Assembly: GCA_016218475.1 (NCBI GenBank)
Contig: JACREB010000021.1
Location: 1-37,013, forward strand
Source of the DNA: Nitrosomonadales bacterium
GTDB taxonomy: Bacteria > Pseudomonadota > Gammaproteobacteria > Burkholderiales > Gallionellaceae
Reading direction: 5' to 3'
DNA length: 37,013 nt
Shown: positions 1 to 7,732 of the stretch, in pieces
Position numbering within the stretch: the stretch's first letter is position 1
Layout: the number at the start of each line of letters is the position of its first letter
Notes under the pieces: generated by a model
Told to the model about the DNA's origin: nothing
What the model saw: the letters and a program-made list of their open reading frames with translations, nothing else
Database searches by the model: none
Translations under genes and position numbers: made by a program

Positions 1-50
1 GAAGTGGGTCAAGCAGGGATGGGCGGCTTGCCGTTGCCGCCCAACTCGCA

Positions 51-133
51 AAAAGCGGAGTTTACATGTAGTAAATGAGCATTTTGAGCCTGATTTTAAC
101 GCCGCAATGCGCCCTTCAGCGCTTTGTGACACA
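51..133. repeat. Dispersed intergenic repeat, left copy
   Basis: This stretch of about 83 bases recurs at 36931-37013, offset by exactly 36880, with one difference that I can see (position 68, g against a). It contains the small palindrome TTTAC-(5 nt)-GTAAA and ends in CGCTTTGTGACACAGTA. The inverse of that end opens the right-hand copy, so the element has terminal inverted repeats. It is non-coding; the 64-aa ORF over it is a shadow. Confidence 0.85.
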
Positions 134-225
134 GTAAGATTATGTTCGGCATTGGCATCAAACGCCGCATTGGCACTGCTTGCGGGATTTTCTTGGGCAA
201 TTCGTGGTGATGTGAGGTTTTCAGA

Positions 226-1824
226 ATGAACCGCAGCTTCTCCTCACTCAGCAATAAACAATTCGACCTGCTGGTCTGCGGCGGTGGCATCTATGGCGCG
301 TGGACGGCTTACGACGCGGCGTTGCGCGGTCTGAGCGTCGCGCTTGTGGAGCAGGGCGACTGGGCGGGTGCGACCTCCTCCGCGTCCACCAAATTGATTC
401 ACGGCGGCCTACGCTATCTGGAGTCGCTCGATCTCAAGCTGGTCAAGAAATCGCTGGCGGAGCGGCAGATGCTGTTGTCGGTTGCGCCGCACCGCGTCTG
501 GCCGTTGCGCTTCGGTGTGCCGGTCTATGCGGACAGCCGCGTCGGCACGCTTCAGTTGAAGGCGGGTTTATCCATGTACGATTTCCTCGCGGATAATCCG
601 GGCACGGACATGGTGCACCACCACTTCGATGTTCAAGCCTTTGCCGGGCGTTTTCCGTTTCTTGGCAGCGACGGACTGAAAGGCGGCTTTACTTATGCCG
701 ATGCGCAGACCGACGATGCGCGGCTGGTGCTGGAACTGGTCTCCGGCGCGCTGGCTGCCGGGGCGGTGTGCGTGAATTATTGCAAGCTGACTGATGTTAT
801 TGAGGCCGATGGGCAGGCTTGTGGCGCTGTGGTGCGGGATGTGTCCTATTCACCCTTCGACAGGCTCAGGGCGAACGGAACTTTTGAAGTGCGCGCGAAA
901 CAAATCGTGAATACCACCGGCCAATGGATCGCAGCATCGGAGCAGGGGCGCAGTTGGTGCCAGTTGGACAAGGGTGTGCATCTGGTGATGCCCGCGCTGC
1001 CGACCGACGAGGCGCTGCTGTTGACCGCCAAGTCCGATGGCCGGGTATTTTTCATGATCCCCTGGTATGGCATGACGCTGCTCGGCACCACCGATGCGGA
1101 TTACAGCGGCGACCTCGATCATGTCGTGGTCAATCCCGAAGAGGTCGCCTATCTGCTGGCCGAAGCCAATCACTACCTCAAGACCGCGTGGATGGAACAG
1201 GATGTGGTCGGCAGCTATGCCGGTTTGCGCGTGATGAAGCATAGCGACAAGGCCTTGCCGTCGTCCGCCAGCCGCGACTGGGAATTGAAAACCGCCGACA
1301 ACGGGGCGCATTATTCCATCGGCGGCAAGATCACCTCGGCGCGCGAAGATGCGGCACACATTGTTGACACGGTGTGCGCGCAACTGGGTGTCGATGCAGC
1401 CTGCGCAACCGGATACCGCACCTTTCCGTGGGCGCCGGAGGCCGACTATACCCGGTGGTTTGTCGCCGCAAGCACCCGGGCGATGCAGCTCGGCATCGAT
1501 CAGGAGAGCGCGAAGTGGCTGATACGCAGGCACGGCAAGCGGGTGAGCGAGGTGTTCCGCATCATTGAAGGCGACCCCTGCTCCGCCGAACGTATCATGC
1601 CTGCGCTGCCGTTCATCTATGCGGACTTGCTGCTCTGCGCCAACGGTGAAATGGCCGTTCATCTGGACGACTTGCTGCGCCGCCGCATGCCGCTGCTGAT
1701 TCTGGCACAGATGGATGAAAACGATTTGCGGCGTATTGCCAAAATTGTTGCCACCGCGATGAGTTGGGATGAAGCAACGCTCAACCGAGAGGTAGGTCGG
1801 GCTTTGCCCGACACGTCGGATTGA
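226..1824 (+). CDS. glpD: Aerobic glycerol-3-phosphate dehydrogenase
   Basis: FAD-dependent enzyme that oxidises sn-glycerol 3-phosphate to dihydroxyacetone phosphate and passes electrons to the quinone pool at the inner membrane. The N-terminus has the dinucleotide-binding motif CGGGIYGAWTAYDAALRG (about residues 18-35), followed by GATSSASTKLIHGGLRYLE, which is typical of GlpD. The C-terminal part (residues about 390-525) fits the DAO_C domain. At 532 aa it is about 30 residues longer than the 501-aa E. coli protein. About 12 extra residues (YSPFDRLRANGT, near 207-218) come from a dispersed repeat, and the last dozen (after LNRE) from a second repeat. The start at 226 gives the FAD fold the usual N-terminal spacing. 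It lies 28 bp upstream of a kinase gene in the same direction, consistent with a glycerol operon. Confidence 0.95.
   Translation: MNRSFSSLSNKQFDLLVCGGGIYGAWTAYDAALRGLSVALVEQGDWAGATSSASTKLIHGGLRYLESLDLKLVKKSLAERQMLLSVAPHRVWPLRFGVPVYADSRVGTLQLKAGLSMYDFLADNPGTDMVHHHFDVQAFAGRFPFLGSDGLKGGFTYADAQTDDARLVLELVSGALAAGAVCVNYCKLTDVIEADGQACGAVVRDVSYSPFDRLRANGTFEVRAKQIVNTTGQWIAASEQGRSWCQLDKGVHLVMPALPTDEALLLTAKSDGRVFFMIPWYGMTLLGTTDADYSGDLDHVVVNPEEVAYLLAEANHYLKTAWMEQDVVGSYAGLRVMKHSDKALPSSASRDWELKTADNGAHYSIGGKITSAREDAAHIVDTVCAQLGVDAACATGYRTFPWAPEADYTRWFVAASTRAMQLGIDQESAKWLIRRHGKRVSEVFRIIEGDPCSAERIMPALPFIYADLLLCANGEMAVHLDDLLRRRMPLLILAQMDENDLRRIAKIVATAMSWDEATLNREVGRALPDTSD
846..887 (+). repeat. SPFDRLRANG-type repeat inserted in-frame in glpD
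   Basis: The sequence reads CACCCTTCGACAGGCTCAGG, then GCGAACGG. It is a short repeat found widely in bacterial genomes and encodes SPFDRLRANG here. On the other strand it reads FALSLSKG, seen in the antisense ORF. Related copies lie in this window at about 7383-7470, 23590-23616 and 24664-24745. It interrupts a GlpD region that has no such residues in other family members and leaves the frame open. Confidence 0.8.
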
Positions 1825-1835
1825 AACCCGACCTA
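1793..1835. repeat. Palindromic repeat forming the glpD 3' end
   Basis: Inverted arms TAGGTCGGG (1793-1801) and CCCGACCTA (1827-1835) enclose TTTGCCCGAC. The glpD stop codon TGA (1822-1824) lies inside the element, so the C-terminal residues VGRALPDTSD are repeat-encoded. The hairpin could also act in RNA, but no T-run follows, so I do not call it a terminator. Confidence 0.75.
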
Positions 1836-1852
1836 TGCCGAAATAATCAGAC

Positions 1853-3379
1853 ATGATCTTCGCCATCTCGCTCGACCTCGGCACCACGTCGGTCAAGGCT
1901 GGCTTGCTCGATCACGAAGGCGTGCTCGGACACATCGTCGCAAAACCTGCCCCGAATATCTCCGTTAGCGGCGGGCGCTACGAAAGCGACGCATTGGCCT
2001 ATGCGGCAACTGCCGAGCAGGTGCTTGGTGAATGCATCACACATACAGATGATTGCAAGACTCTCGGCGTGTGCAGCCAGCGCTCATCTTTCCTGCTCTG
2101 GGATCGTGCCACCGGCCAGCCGCTCACCCCGCTGATTTCATGGCAGGACAATCGCGGCGCGGCGAGCTGCGATGCGTTGCGCGCGCAGGAGCCTTCGATC
2201 CGCGATCTCACCGGCCTGCCGCTGATGCCGTATTATTTCGCACCGAAGCTGCGCGTTATGTTGCTGGAAAATCCCGGGTGGCAGGCAAGACTGGAGTGCG
2301 GCGAACTGCTGGCGGGTACGCTGGATACGTTCCTAATCTGGCGCTGGACTGGCGGCAAACATTTCGTGACCGATGCGTCGATGGCCGCGCGCACCCTGCT
2401 GATGGACATCCGCCAGCAGCGATGGTCGCCGCGACTGTGCGAGCTGTTCGGCATCCCGATAAACATACTGCCGGAAATCAAGCCCTCCGCAGGGCTGAAT
2501 ATAAGGCTGAGTAATGGCCTGATTCTGCAGGCCAGTGTCGGCGATCAGTCCGCCGCGCTGATCTCCAGCGTCAGCGAAGACCGCGCGGAAACCTTGGTCA
2601 ATCTTGGCACGGGCTGTTTTGTCGTGCGCTATCTACAGGATGGAAAATCTGCATTGTTGGGTATTCCAGAATACACGACAGTGTTGCCACAATTGGAAAA
2701 CCACCCCCATCCCAACCCTTCTCCCTCCGGGGGAGGGATTGAGGGAGGGGGTGAAAGTGAGGGAAATAAGCTGCCGACAATTATGGAAACACCAATAGAT
2801 GGTTACCTGCGTACGCTGGTGTATCAGGACAGCACACTGCGCACCCATTTCGCCATCGAGGGCACGCTCAACTCCATCGCTGCCGCACTCGCCCCTTATC
2901 CGGTGGGTGAATGCATGCTTGAAGACCTCGCGGCAAATGACATTTTTTGCCTCGCCGAACCCAGCGGCCTCGGCGCACCCTACTTCCGAAATGATATCGG
3001 CATCCGCTTTTCCCGTCCGGTCGAGCACATGTCACAACGCCAAATCGCCGCCCTGTTGCTGGAAGCTGTCATTTTCCGCGTGACACGGATATTGGAAGAT
3101 TTTCACCGCGCATCCGCCCTTGAGCGTGTTTACCTTTCGGGCGGGTTATCCGGGCTGGGCTGTTTGCAACAGGGCATCGCACGGTGCGTGCCGTTTGATG
3201 TTTACCGCCTGTCGCAGGCCGAAGCCAGCCTGCAAGGCGCTGCGCTGCTCGCGGCAGGAATGGCTCCGGCATTCCGCAGGGAGGTTGAAAAAATATCGAC
3301 AGTGTGCAGCACCCATGCGCCGCCGGAAAAATACCTGCTCTGGAAAAACTGGCTCGACGTTTTGCTGGAGCAACATTAA
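1853..3379 (+). CDS. FGGY-family carbohydrate kinase, glycerol kinase-like
   Basis: ATP-dependent sugar or polyol kinase of the ASKHA fold. The N-terminal phosphate-binding motif SLDLGTTSVKAG is at residues 5-16. SQRSSFLLWDRATG, SWQDNR, GLPLMPYYFAPKLR and GTLDTFLIWRWTGG follow, in the order and wording of glycerol kinases. The C-terminal FGGY domain includes YLSGGLSGLGCLQQ. Placement directly after glpD makes glycerol the likely substrate, but several residues differ from classical GlpK (DLGTT rather than DQGTT), so I leave the symbol blank. A repeat insertion (PHPNPSPSGGGIEGGGE, around residues 282-300) adds a glycine- and proline-rich loop in the middle. The stop is 9 bp from hrpA. Confidence 0.85.
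   Translation: MIFAISLDLGTTSVKAGLLDHEGVLGHIVAKPAPNISVSGGRYESDALAYAATAEQVLGECITHTDDCKTLGVCSQRSSFLLWDRATGQPLTPLISWQDNRGAASCDALRAQEPSIRDLTGLPLMPYYFAPKLRVMLLENPGWQARLECGELLAGTLDTFLIWRWTGGKHFVTDASMAARTLLMDIRQQRWSPRLCELFGIPINILPEIKPSAGLNIRLSNGLILQASVGDQSAALISSVSEDRAETLVNLGTGCFVVRYLQDGKSALLGIPEYTTVLPQLENHPHPNPSPSGGGIEGGGESEGNKLPTIMETPIDGYLRTLVYQDSTLRTHFAIEGTLNSIAAALAPYPVGECMLEDLAANDIFCLAEPSGLGAPYFRNDIGIRFSRPVEHMSQRQIAALLLEAVIFRVTRILEDFHRASALERVYLSGGLSGLGCLQQGIARCVPFDVYRLSQAEASLQGAALLAAGMAPAFRREVEKISTVCSTHAPPEKYLLWKNWLDVLLEQH
2695..2765 (+). repeat. PNPSPSGGG-type repeat inserted in-frame in the FGGY kinase
   Basis: A C-rich stretch followed by a G-rich stretch (CCCTTCTCCCTCC / GGGGGAGGGATTGAGGGAGG) forms a hairpin and encodes a Pro/Gly-rich peptide. 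It belongs to the same family as the insertions in hrpA and dnaE. It is recognised by composition, by its palindromic design, and because the peptide interrupts a conserved domain. Confidence 0.75.
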
Positions 3380-3388
3380 GAGAAAAAC

Positions 3389-6300
3389 ATGACGGTAAAA
3401 CCTCCTTTATCCGCCAGTGCCCTGCGCCGGAAAACACGCCTCGACTCTCTTGCGCCCATCGAATTCCCCGCCGATCTGCCGGTGGTAGACAAGCGCGAGG
3501 ATCTGGCGCGCGCCATCGGCGAAAACCAAGTGGTCATCGTTTGCGGCGAGACCGGCTCGGGCAAGACCACGCAGTTGCCGAAGATATGTTTGCTGCTGGG
3601 GCGCGGCATCCATGGCTGCATCGGTCATACCCAGCCGCGCCGCGTGGCGGCACGCTCGGTGGCATCGCGCATCGCGTTCGAACTGAAAACCGAGCTGGGC
3701 GGCGTGGTCGGCTACAAGGTGCGTTTCCACGACAAGGTGTCGCCCGACACCAGTATAAAATTAATGACCGACGGCATTCTGCTGGCGGAAATCCACAGCG
3801 ATCCGCTGCTGAAAAATTACGATACGCTGATCATCGACGAGGCGCACGAGCGCTCGCTCAACATCGACTTCCTGCTCGGCTATCTCAAACAGTTATTGCC
3901 GCGCCGCCCCGATCTCAAGCTGATCATCACCTCGGCCACGCTGGATGCGGAGCGCTTTGCCGCGCATTTCGGAGCAGTAAAGATCGAAGTTTCGGGGCGC
4001 AGTTACCCGATCGAGACGCGCTATCGCCCGCTGCAAATCAGCGACGAAGGTGAGGCGCAGGATGTGCCGCAGGCGGTGAGTTCCGCGCTGGGCGAGCTGG
4101 CTGCTGGCGGATTAAAAGGCGACGTGCTGGTGTTCCTGCCGGGCGAGCGCGAGATTCGCGATACGGCGGAAGCGTTGCGCAAGCACCACCCAAAAGGCAT
4201 CGAGGTGTTGCCGCTGTTCGCACGCCTGTCGGCGGCGGAGCAGGATCGGGTGTTCAAGACCGGAGGACAACGTCGTGTCGTGCTGGCAACCAATGTCGCG
4301 GAAACTTCGCTGACCGTGCCAAACATCGGCTATGTGATCGACTGCGGCCTGGCGCGGATGAACCGCTACAGCATCCGCCAGAAGGTCGAGCAGTTGCACA
4401 TCGAAAAAACTTCGCGCGCCGCCGCCAGCCAGCGCGCCGGGCGTTGCGGGCGCGTGATGAGCGGCGTGTGCATCCGCCTGTACGACAAGGCGGATTTTTT
4501 GCAGCGCGCCGAATTCACCGATCCGGAAATTTTCCGGGTGTCGCTGGCGACCGTGATTCTGCGCATGAGTGCGCTGGAACTGGGCGACATTGCCGAGTTT
4601 CCGTTCATCGAGCCGCCCAGCCCGCGCATGATCGCCGACGGATACCAACTATTGATGGAATTAGGGGCAATCCAGGATTTACCCTCACTTGCAGTGCGCG
4701 TTCCGGCTGGTACGCCGGAACCGCTCGATGTGCGCAGAGCATGCTCTGCGAATTCCCCATCTCGCCCCCCGCCCCTCTCCCCTCAAGGGGGAGGGTTAGG
4801 GGGCAAGATGCTTACCCCGCTCGGCCATGAGCTGGCCAAGTTGCCGCTCGACCCCAAGATCGCACGCCTGTTGCTGGCCGGAAGGCAGTATCAGTGCCTG
4901 ACCGAAATCCTGATTATCGCCAGCGCACTGTCGGTGCAAGACCCGCGCGAACGTCCGCTGGATCGGCAAGAAGCGGCGGATGCAGCACATAAGCATTTTG
5001 CCGACGAGCGTTCCGATTTTCTGGCGCACTTGAAAATATGGGCATGGTTCGAGCAGGCGGTAACACAAAAAAAATCCAACCGCCTGCTGGCGGAAGAATG
5101 CCGCAAGAATTTCCTGTCGCCGCTGCGCCTGCGCGAGTGGCGCGAGCTGCACCAGCAGTTGCACGCGCAGGTTGCGGAGATGGGGATGCGCGGCAACGAA
5201 CAACCCGCGACCTACGAGCAGATACATAAGGCACTGCTGTGCGGGCTGCTCGGCAACATCGGTATGAAGAGCGTGGAAGGCAACGAATATCTCGGCGCAC
5301 GCGGCATCAAATTTTTCATCGCGCCGAATTCGGTGCTGGCGAAAAAAGGCAGCAAGTGGGTGATGGCGGGCGAGCTGGTCGAGACCCACCGCCTGTATGC
5401 GCGCTGCGTGGCGCGCATCGAGCCGGAGTGGCTGGAAGAGGTCGGCGCGCATCTGATCAAGCGGCATTATTACGACCCGCACTGGGAGAAGAAGGCCGCG
5501 CAAGTCAGCGCCTTCGAGCGCAGCACGCTCTACGGGCTTGTCCTCAACCCGAAAAAACGTGTGCACTACGGGCCGATGAACCCTGCCGAATCGCGCGAGG
5601 TATTCATCCGCCAGGCGCTGGTCGGCGGCGAATTCTACACCCAGGCTGCGTTCTTCGCGCACAACCGGAAACTGATCGCCGACATTGAGGCGCTGGAACA
5701 CAAGGCGCGCCGTCCCGACGTGCTGGTGGACGACAAGCTGATCTTCGCCTTCTACGACAGCCGCATTCCGGCGGACATATACAACGGCGCTGCGTTCGAA
5801 CACTGGCGCAAGGATGTGGAACGCGCCGACGCAAAACTGCTCTACCTGAAGAAGGACGACCTGATGCGCCACGAGGCGGCGGGGATCACCACCGACCAGT
5901 TCCCGCCGCAGTTGCAGATCGACAATGTCAGCTTCGCGTTGGGCTACAACTTCTCGCCCGGCAAGAACGATGACGGCATCACGCTCACCGTGCCGCTCGC
6001 GCTCATCAACCAGGCGAGCGCGGCACGCGGCGAATGGCTGGTGCCGGGCATTCTGGCGGAGAAAGTGGTGCAACTGCTCAAAACGTTGCCGCAACGCTTG
6101 CGCCGTCATCTGGTTCCGGTGCCGGAATTCGCGGCGGCATTCTGCCGTGATGTTGCCCCCTCCAACGTACCGTTAGCGCAAGCTCTGACACGCTATATCC
6201 GCGAACAGAAACAGATCGACGTGCCGCCCGACGCATTCCGTCTGGAGCAGTTGCCGCAACACCTGCTGATGAATTTCCGCATCGTGGATGAGCATGGGCG

Positions 6301-7303
6301 GCAACTCGGCATGTCGCGCAATTTTGCGCAGTTGCACGGCGAGTGGGCTACCCCCTCCTCCCCCTCCCTAGCCCTCCCCCGGGGGGAGAGGGGACTGTTT
6401 GGTGGAACATTTGGTATAAGCCCCCCCGGGGGAGGGGTTGGGGAGGGGGAGCGTTACACCTCGTGGAGCTTCGGCGCCTTTACCGAGACAAGCGTAGAGA
6501 AACGCGCCGGGCAAGCAGTCACCGTATTCAACGCGTTGGTGGATGACGGCGACGCGGTGCTGCTGCGCGCCTTCGACACGCGCGATGCCGCGCGAGCAGC
6601 GCATCGTGGCGGGTTGCGCCGCCTGTTCATGCTGCTGCTGAAAGAACAGGTGAAATACCTGGAGAAAAACCTGCCGGATGCACAGCGGCTGGGAATGCTG
6701 TTTATGGCGCCCCATTCCCCGTTCAGCGGCACGCAGCAGGAGTTGCAGCAACAGATTCTCGCGACGACCTTCGAGCGCTGCTGCCTGAACGACCCGTTGC
6801 CTATCAACGGGGCTGAATTCACCGCGCGCGGCAAGGAGGCGAAGAACCGCCTGCTACTGATCGCGCAGGAAATCGCGCGACTGGCCGGCAATATTCTCGG
6901 CGAATATCAGGCGTTGCAGAAGAATCTGCCCCAGATCAAGGCGCATCCCCGAGCGGCGCAGGATGTGCGCACGCAACTGGAATGGCTGCTGCACAAACGC
7001 TTCATCGCCGAGACACCCTACGAGCGTTTGCAGCATGTACCACGCTATCTCAAGGCGATCGGCCTGCGCATTGAAAAACTGCGCAGCAACCCGGCGCGCG
7101 ACGCGCAGCGCATGGCGCAGATGCAGCCGCTGTTGCAGGCGTGGCAAAAGCTGCGCCATGCGCGACAGGGTAGACCCGGCCCACGCTTGGAAGAATTCGC
7201 CTGGCTGTTGCAGGAACTGCGCGTGTCGCTGTTTGCACAGGAACTGAAGACACCTGTGATCGTGTCGGTGAAGCGGTTGCAGAAGATGCTGGAGCTGATG
7301 TAA
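3389..7303 (+). CDS. hrpA: ATP-dependent RNA helicase HrpA (DEAH box)
   Basis: Large DEAH/RHA helicase; the E. coli HrpA family acts on RNA and has been linked to rescue of stalled ribosomes. Walker A GETGSGKTTQ is near residue 52, Walker B/DEAH IIDEAHERS near 149, motif III ITSATLD near 180, and motif VI QRAGRCGR near 347. Helicase-associated HA2, OB and the long HrpA-specific C-terminal region follow. The length of 1304 aa is close to the 1300 aa of E. coli HrpA even though two repeat-derived insertions are present, near residues 448-473 and 987-1022. It is the third gene of the glpD-kinase-hrpA run and starts 9 bp after the kinase stop. Several long antisense ORFs over it are codon-bias shadows. 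Confidence 0.95.
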   Translation: MTVKPPLSASALRRKTRLDSLAPIEFPADLPVVDKREDLARAIGENQVVIVCGETGSGKTTQLPKICLLLGRGIHGCIGHTQPRRVAARSVASRIAFELKTELGGVVGYKVRFHDKVSPDTSIKLMTDGILLAEIHSDPLLKNYDTLIIDEAHERSLNIDFLLGYLKQLLPRRPDLKLIITSATLDAERFAAHFGAVKIEVSGRSYPIETRYRPLQISDEGEAQDVPQAVSSALGELAAGGLKGDVLVFLPGEREIRDTAEALRKHHPKGIEVLPLFARLSAAEQDRVFKTGGQRRVVLATNVAETSLTVPNIGYVIDCGLARMNRYSIRQKVEQLHIEKTSRAAASQRAGRCGRVMSGVCIRLYDKADFLQRAEFTDPEIFRVSLATVILRMSALELGDIAEFPFIEPPSPRMIADGYQLLMELGAIQDLPSLAVRVPAGTPEPLDVRRACSANSPSRPPPLSPQGGGLGGKMLTPLGHELAKLPLDPKIARLLLAGRQYQCLTEILIIASALSVQDPRERPLDRQEAADAAHKHFADERSDFLAHLKIWAWFEQAVTQKKSNRLLAEECRKNFLSPLRLREWRELHQQLHAQVAEMGMRGNEQPATYEQIHKALLCGLLGNIGMKSVEGNEYLGARGIKFFIAPNSVLAKKGSKWVMAGELVETHRLYARCVARIEPEWLEEVGAHLIKRHYYDPHWEKKAAQVSAFERSTLYGLVLNPKKRVHYGPMNPAESREVFIRQALVGGEFYTQAAFFAHNRKLIADIEALEHKARRPDVLVDDKLIFAFYDSRIPADIYNGAAFEHWRKDVERADAKLLYLKKDDLMRHEAAGITTDQFPPQLQIDNVSFALGYNFSPGKNDDGITLTVPLALINQASAARGEWLVPGILAEKVVQLLKTLPQRLRRHLVPVPEFAAAFCRDVAPSNVPLAQALTRYIREQKQIDVPPDAFRLEQLPQHLLMNFRIVDEHGRQLGMSRNFAQLHGEWATPSSPSLALPRGERGLFGGTFGISPPGGGVGEGERYTSWSFGAFTETSVEKRAGQAVTVFNALVDDGDAVLLRAFDTRDAARAAHRGGLRRLFMLLLKEQVKYLEKNLPDAQRLGMLFMAPHSPFSGTQQELQQQILATTFERCCLNDPLPINGAEFTARGKEAKNRLLLIAQEIARLAGNILGEYQALQKNLPQIKAHPRAAQDVRTQLEWLLHKRFIAETPYERLQHVPRYLKAIGLRIEKLRSNPARDAQRMAQMQPLLQAWQKLRHARQGRPGPRLEEFAWLLQELRVSLFAQELKTPVIVSVKRLQKMLELM
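4745..4810 (+). repeat. Pro/Gly-rich repeat insertion 1 in hrpA
   Basis: CCCCGCCCCTCTCCCCTCAA is followed by GGGGGAGGGTTAGGGGGCAAG, giving a C-rich/G-rich hairpin. The encoded peptide PPPLSPQGGGLGGK interrupts the HA2 region just before LTPLGHELAKLPLDP, a stretch conserved in DEAH helicases. The frame is kept. Confidence 0.75.
6345..6455 (+). repeat. Pro/Gly-rich repeat insertion 2 in hrpA (double copy)
   Basis: Two C-rich/G-rich palindromes lie in tandem (CCCTCCCCCGGGGGGAG, then CCCCCCCGGGGGAGGGG). They encode LALPRGERG...ISPPGGGVGEGE and are bounded by native HrpA sequence (FAQLHGEW before, SWSFGAF after). The insertion adds about 35 residues without breaking the frame. Confidence 0.75.
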
Positions 7304-7554
7304 AAAAGGCGGGGTTTGAGGGGTACCCTTTCTTAACCTAGCAGATCGTTCCGCTAAAACCATTTACAAATAAACCGTTCGGCCTGACCCTTCGGCTACG
7401 CTCAGGACTAAAGGCCTTGTCGAAGGCCAGTATCGGCGGGCATCCAGCGGTTCGACAAGCTCTGATGGAACAACTAAGTATTGACTAAGCACGATAACCC
7501 CGTGCCAAGTCACTACTTAACCGCGAACAGTAACGGTTTTACTGGAACGCACTG
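7304..7554. other. Intergenic region with degenerate SPFDRLRANG-type repeats
   Basis: This is most of the gap between the convergent ends of hrpA and dnaE. Around 7383-7470 it carries diverged pieces of the CTTCGACAGGCTCAG family (ACCCTTCGGCTACGCTCAGG and GCGGTTCGACAAGCTCTGA). I see no intact gene and no convincing hairpin plus T-run terminator. Confidence 0.6.
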
Positions 7555-7617
7555 CTAATGTAGTGTCGCACTGCATAACCCAAAGGCCAAAAGAAATACT
7601 GTTTTTTTCATGCTCAT
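7555..7617 (-). pseudogene. Truncated secreted-protein start (signal-peptide remnant)
   Basis: A 20-codon ORF begins MSMKKTVFLLAFGLCSATLH and stops. It has the n-region lysines and hydrophobic core of a Sec signal peptide and is preceded by GGAGATCAATC, a plausible ribosome binding site. Nothing recognisable follows in any frame before dnaE, so it looks like the 5' remnant of a lost exported protein. It could also be a real tiny secreted or leader peptide. It is too short for the ORF track. Confidence 0.35.
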
Positions 7618-7732
7618 GATTGATCTCCGATGATTATGTGATTTAAATTCAATATATCGCTTTACCAGCCATTCCCGTGAAGTTTACCAGCCTGGCCCGC
7701 CGCGTTTATTCAAGCCATGCGCGTTGCCGGAT

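Noticed and set aside
850-1896. 348-aa minus-strand ORF over glpD
   Set aside because: Shadow of a GC-rich coding sequence; no domain seen, and its end contains the inverse of the SPFDRLRANG repeat.
1853-3379. Naming the FGGY kinase glpK
   Set aside because: Context and many motifs fit, but the first motif differs (DLGTT) and substrate residues could not be checked, so the symbol was left blank.
4796-6109. 437-aa minus-strand ORF over hrpA
   Set aside because: Antisense shadow of clearly conserved helicase sequence; His/Arg/Gln-rich, no recognisable motif.
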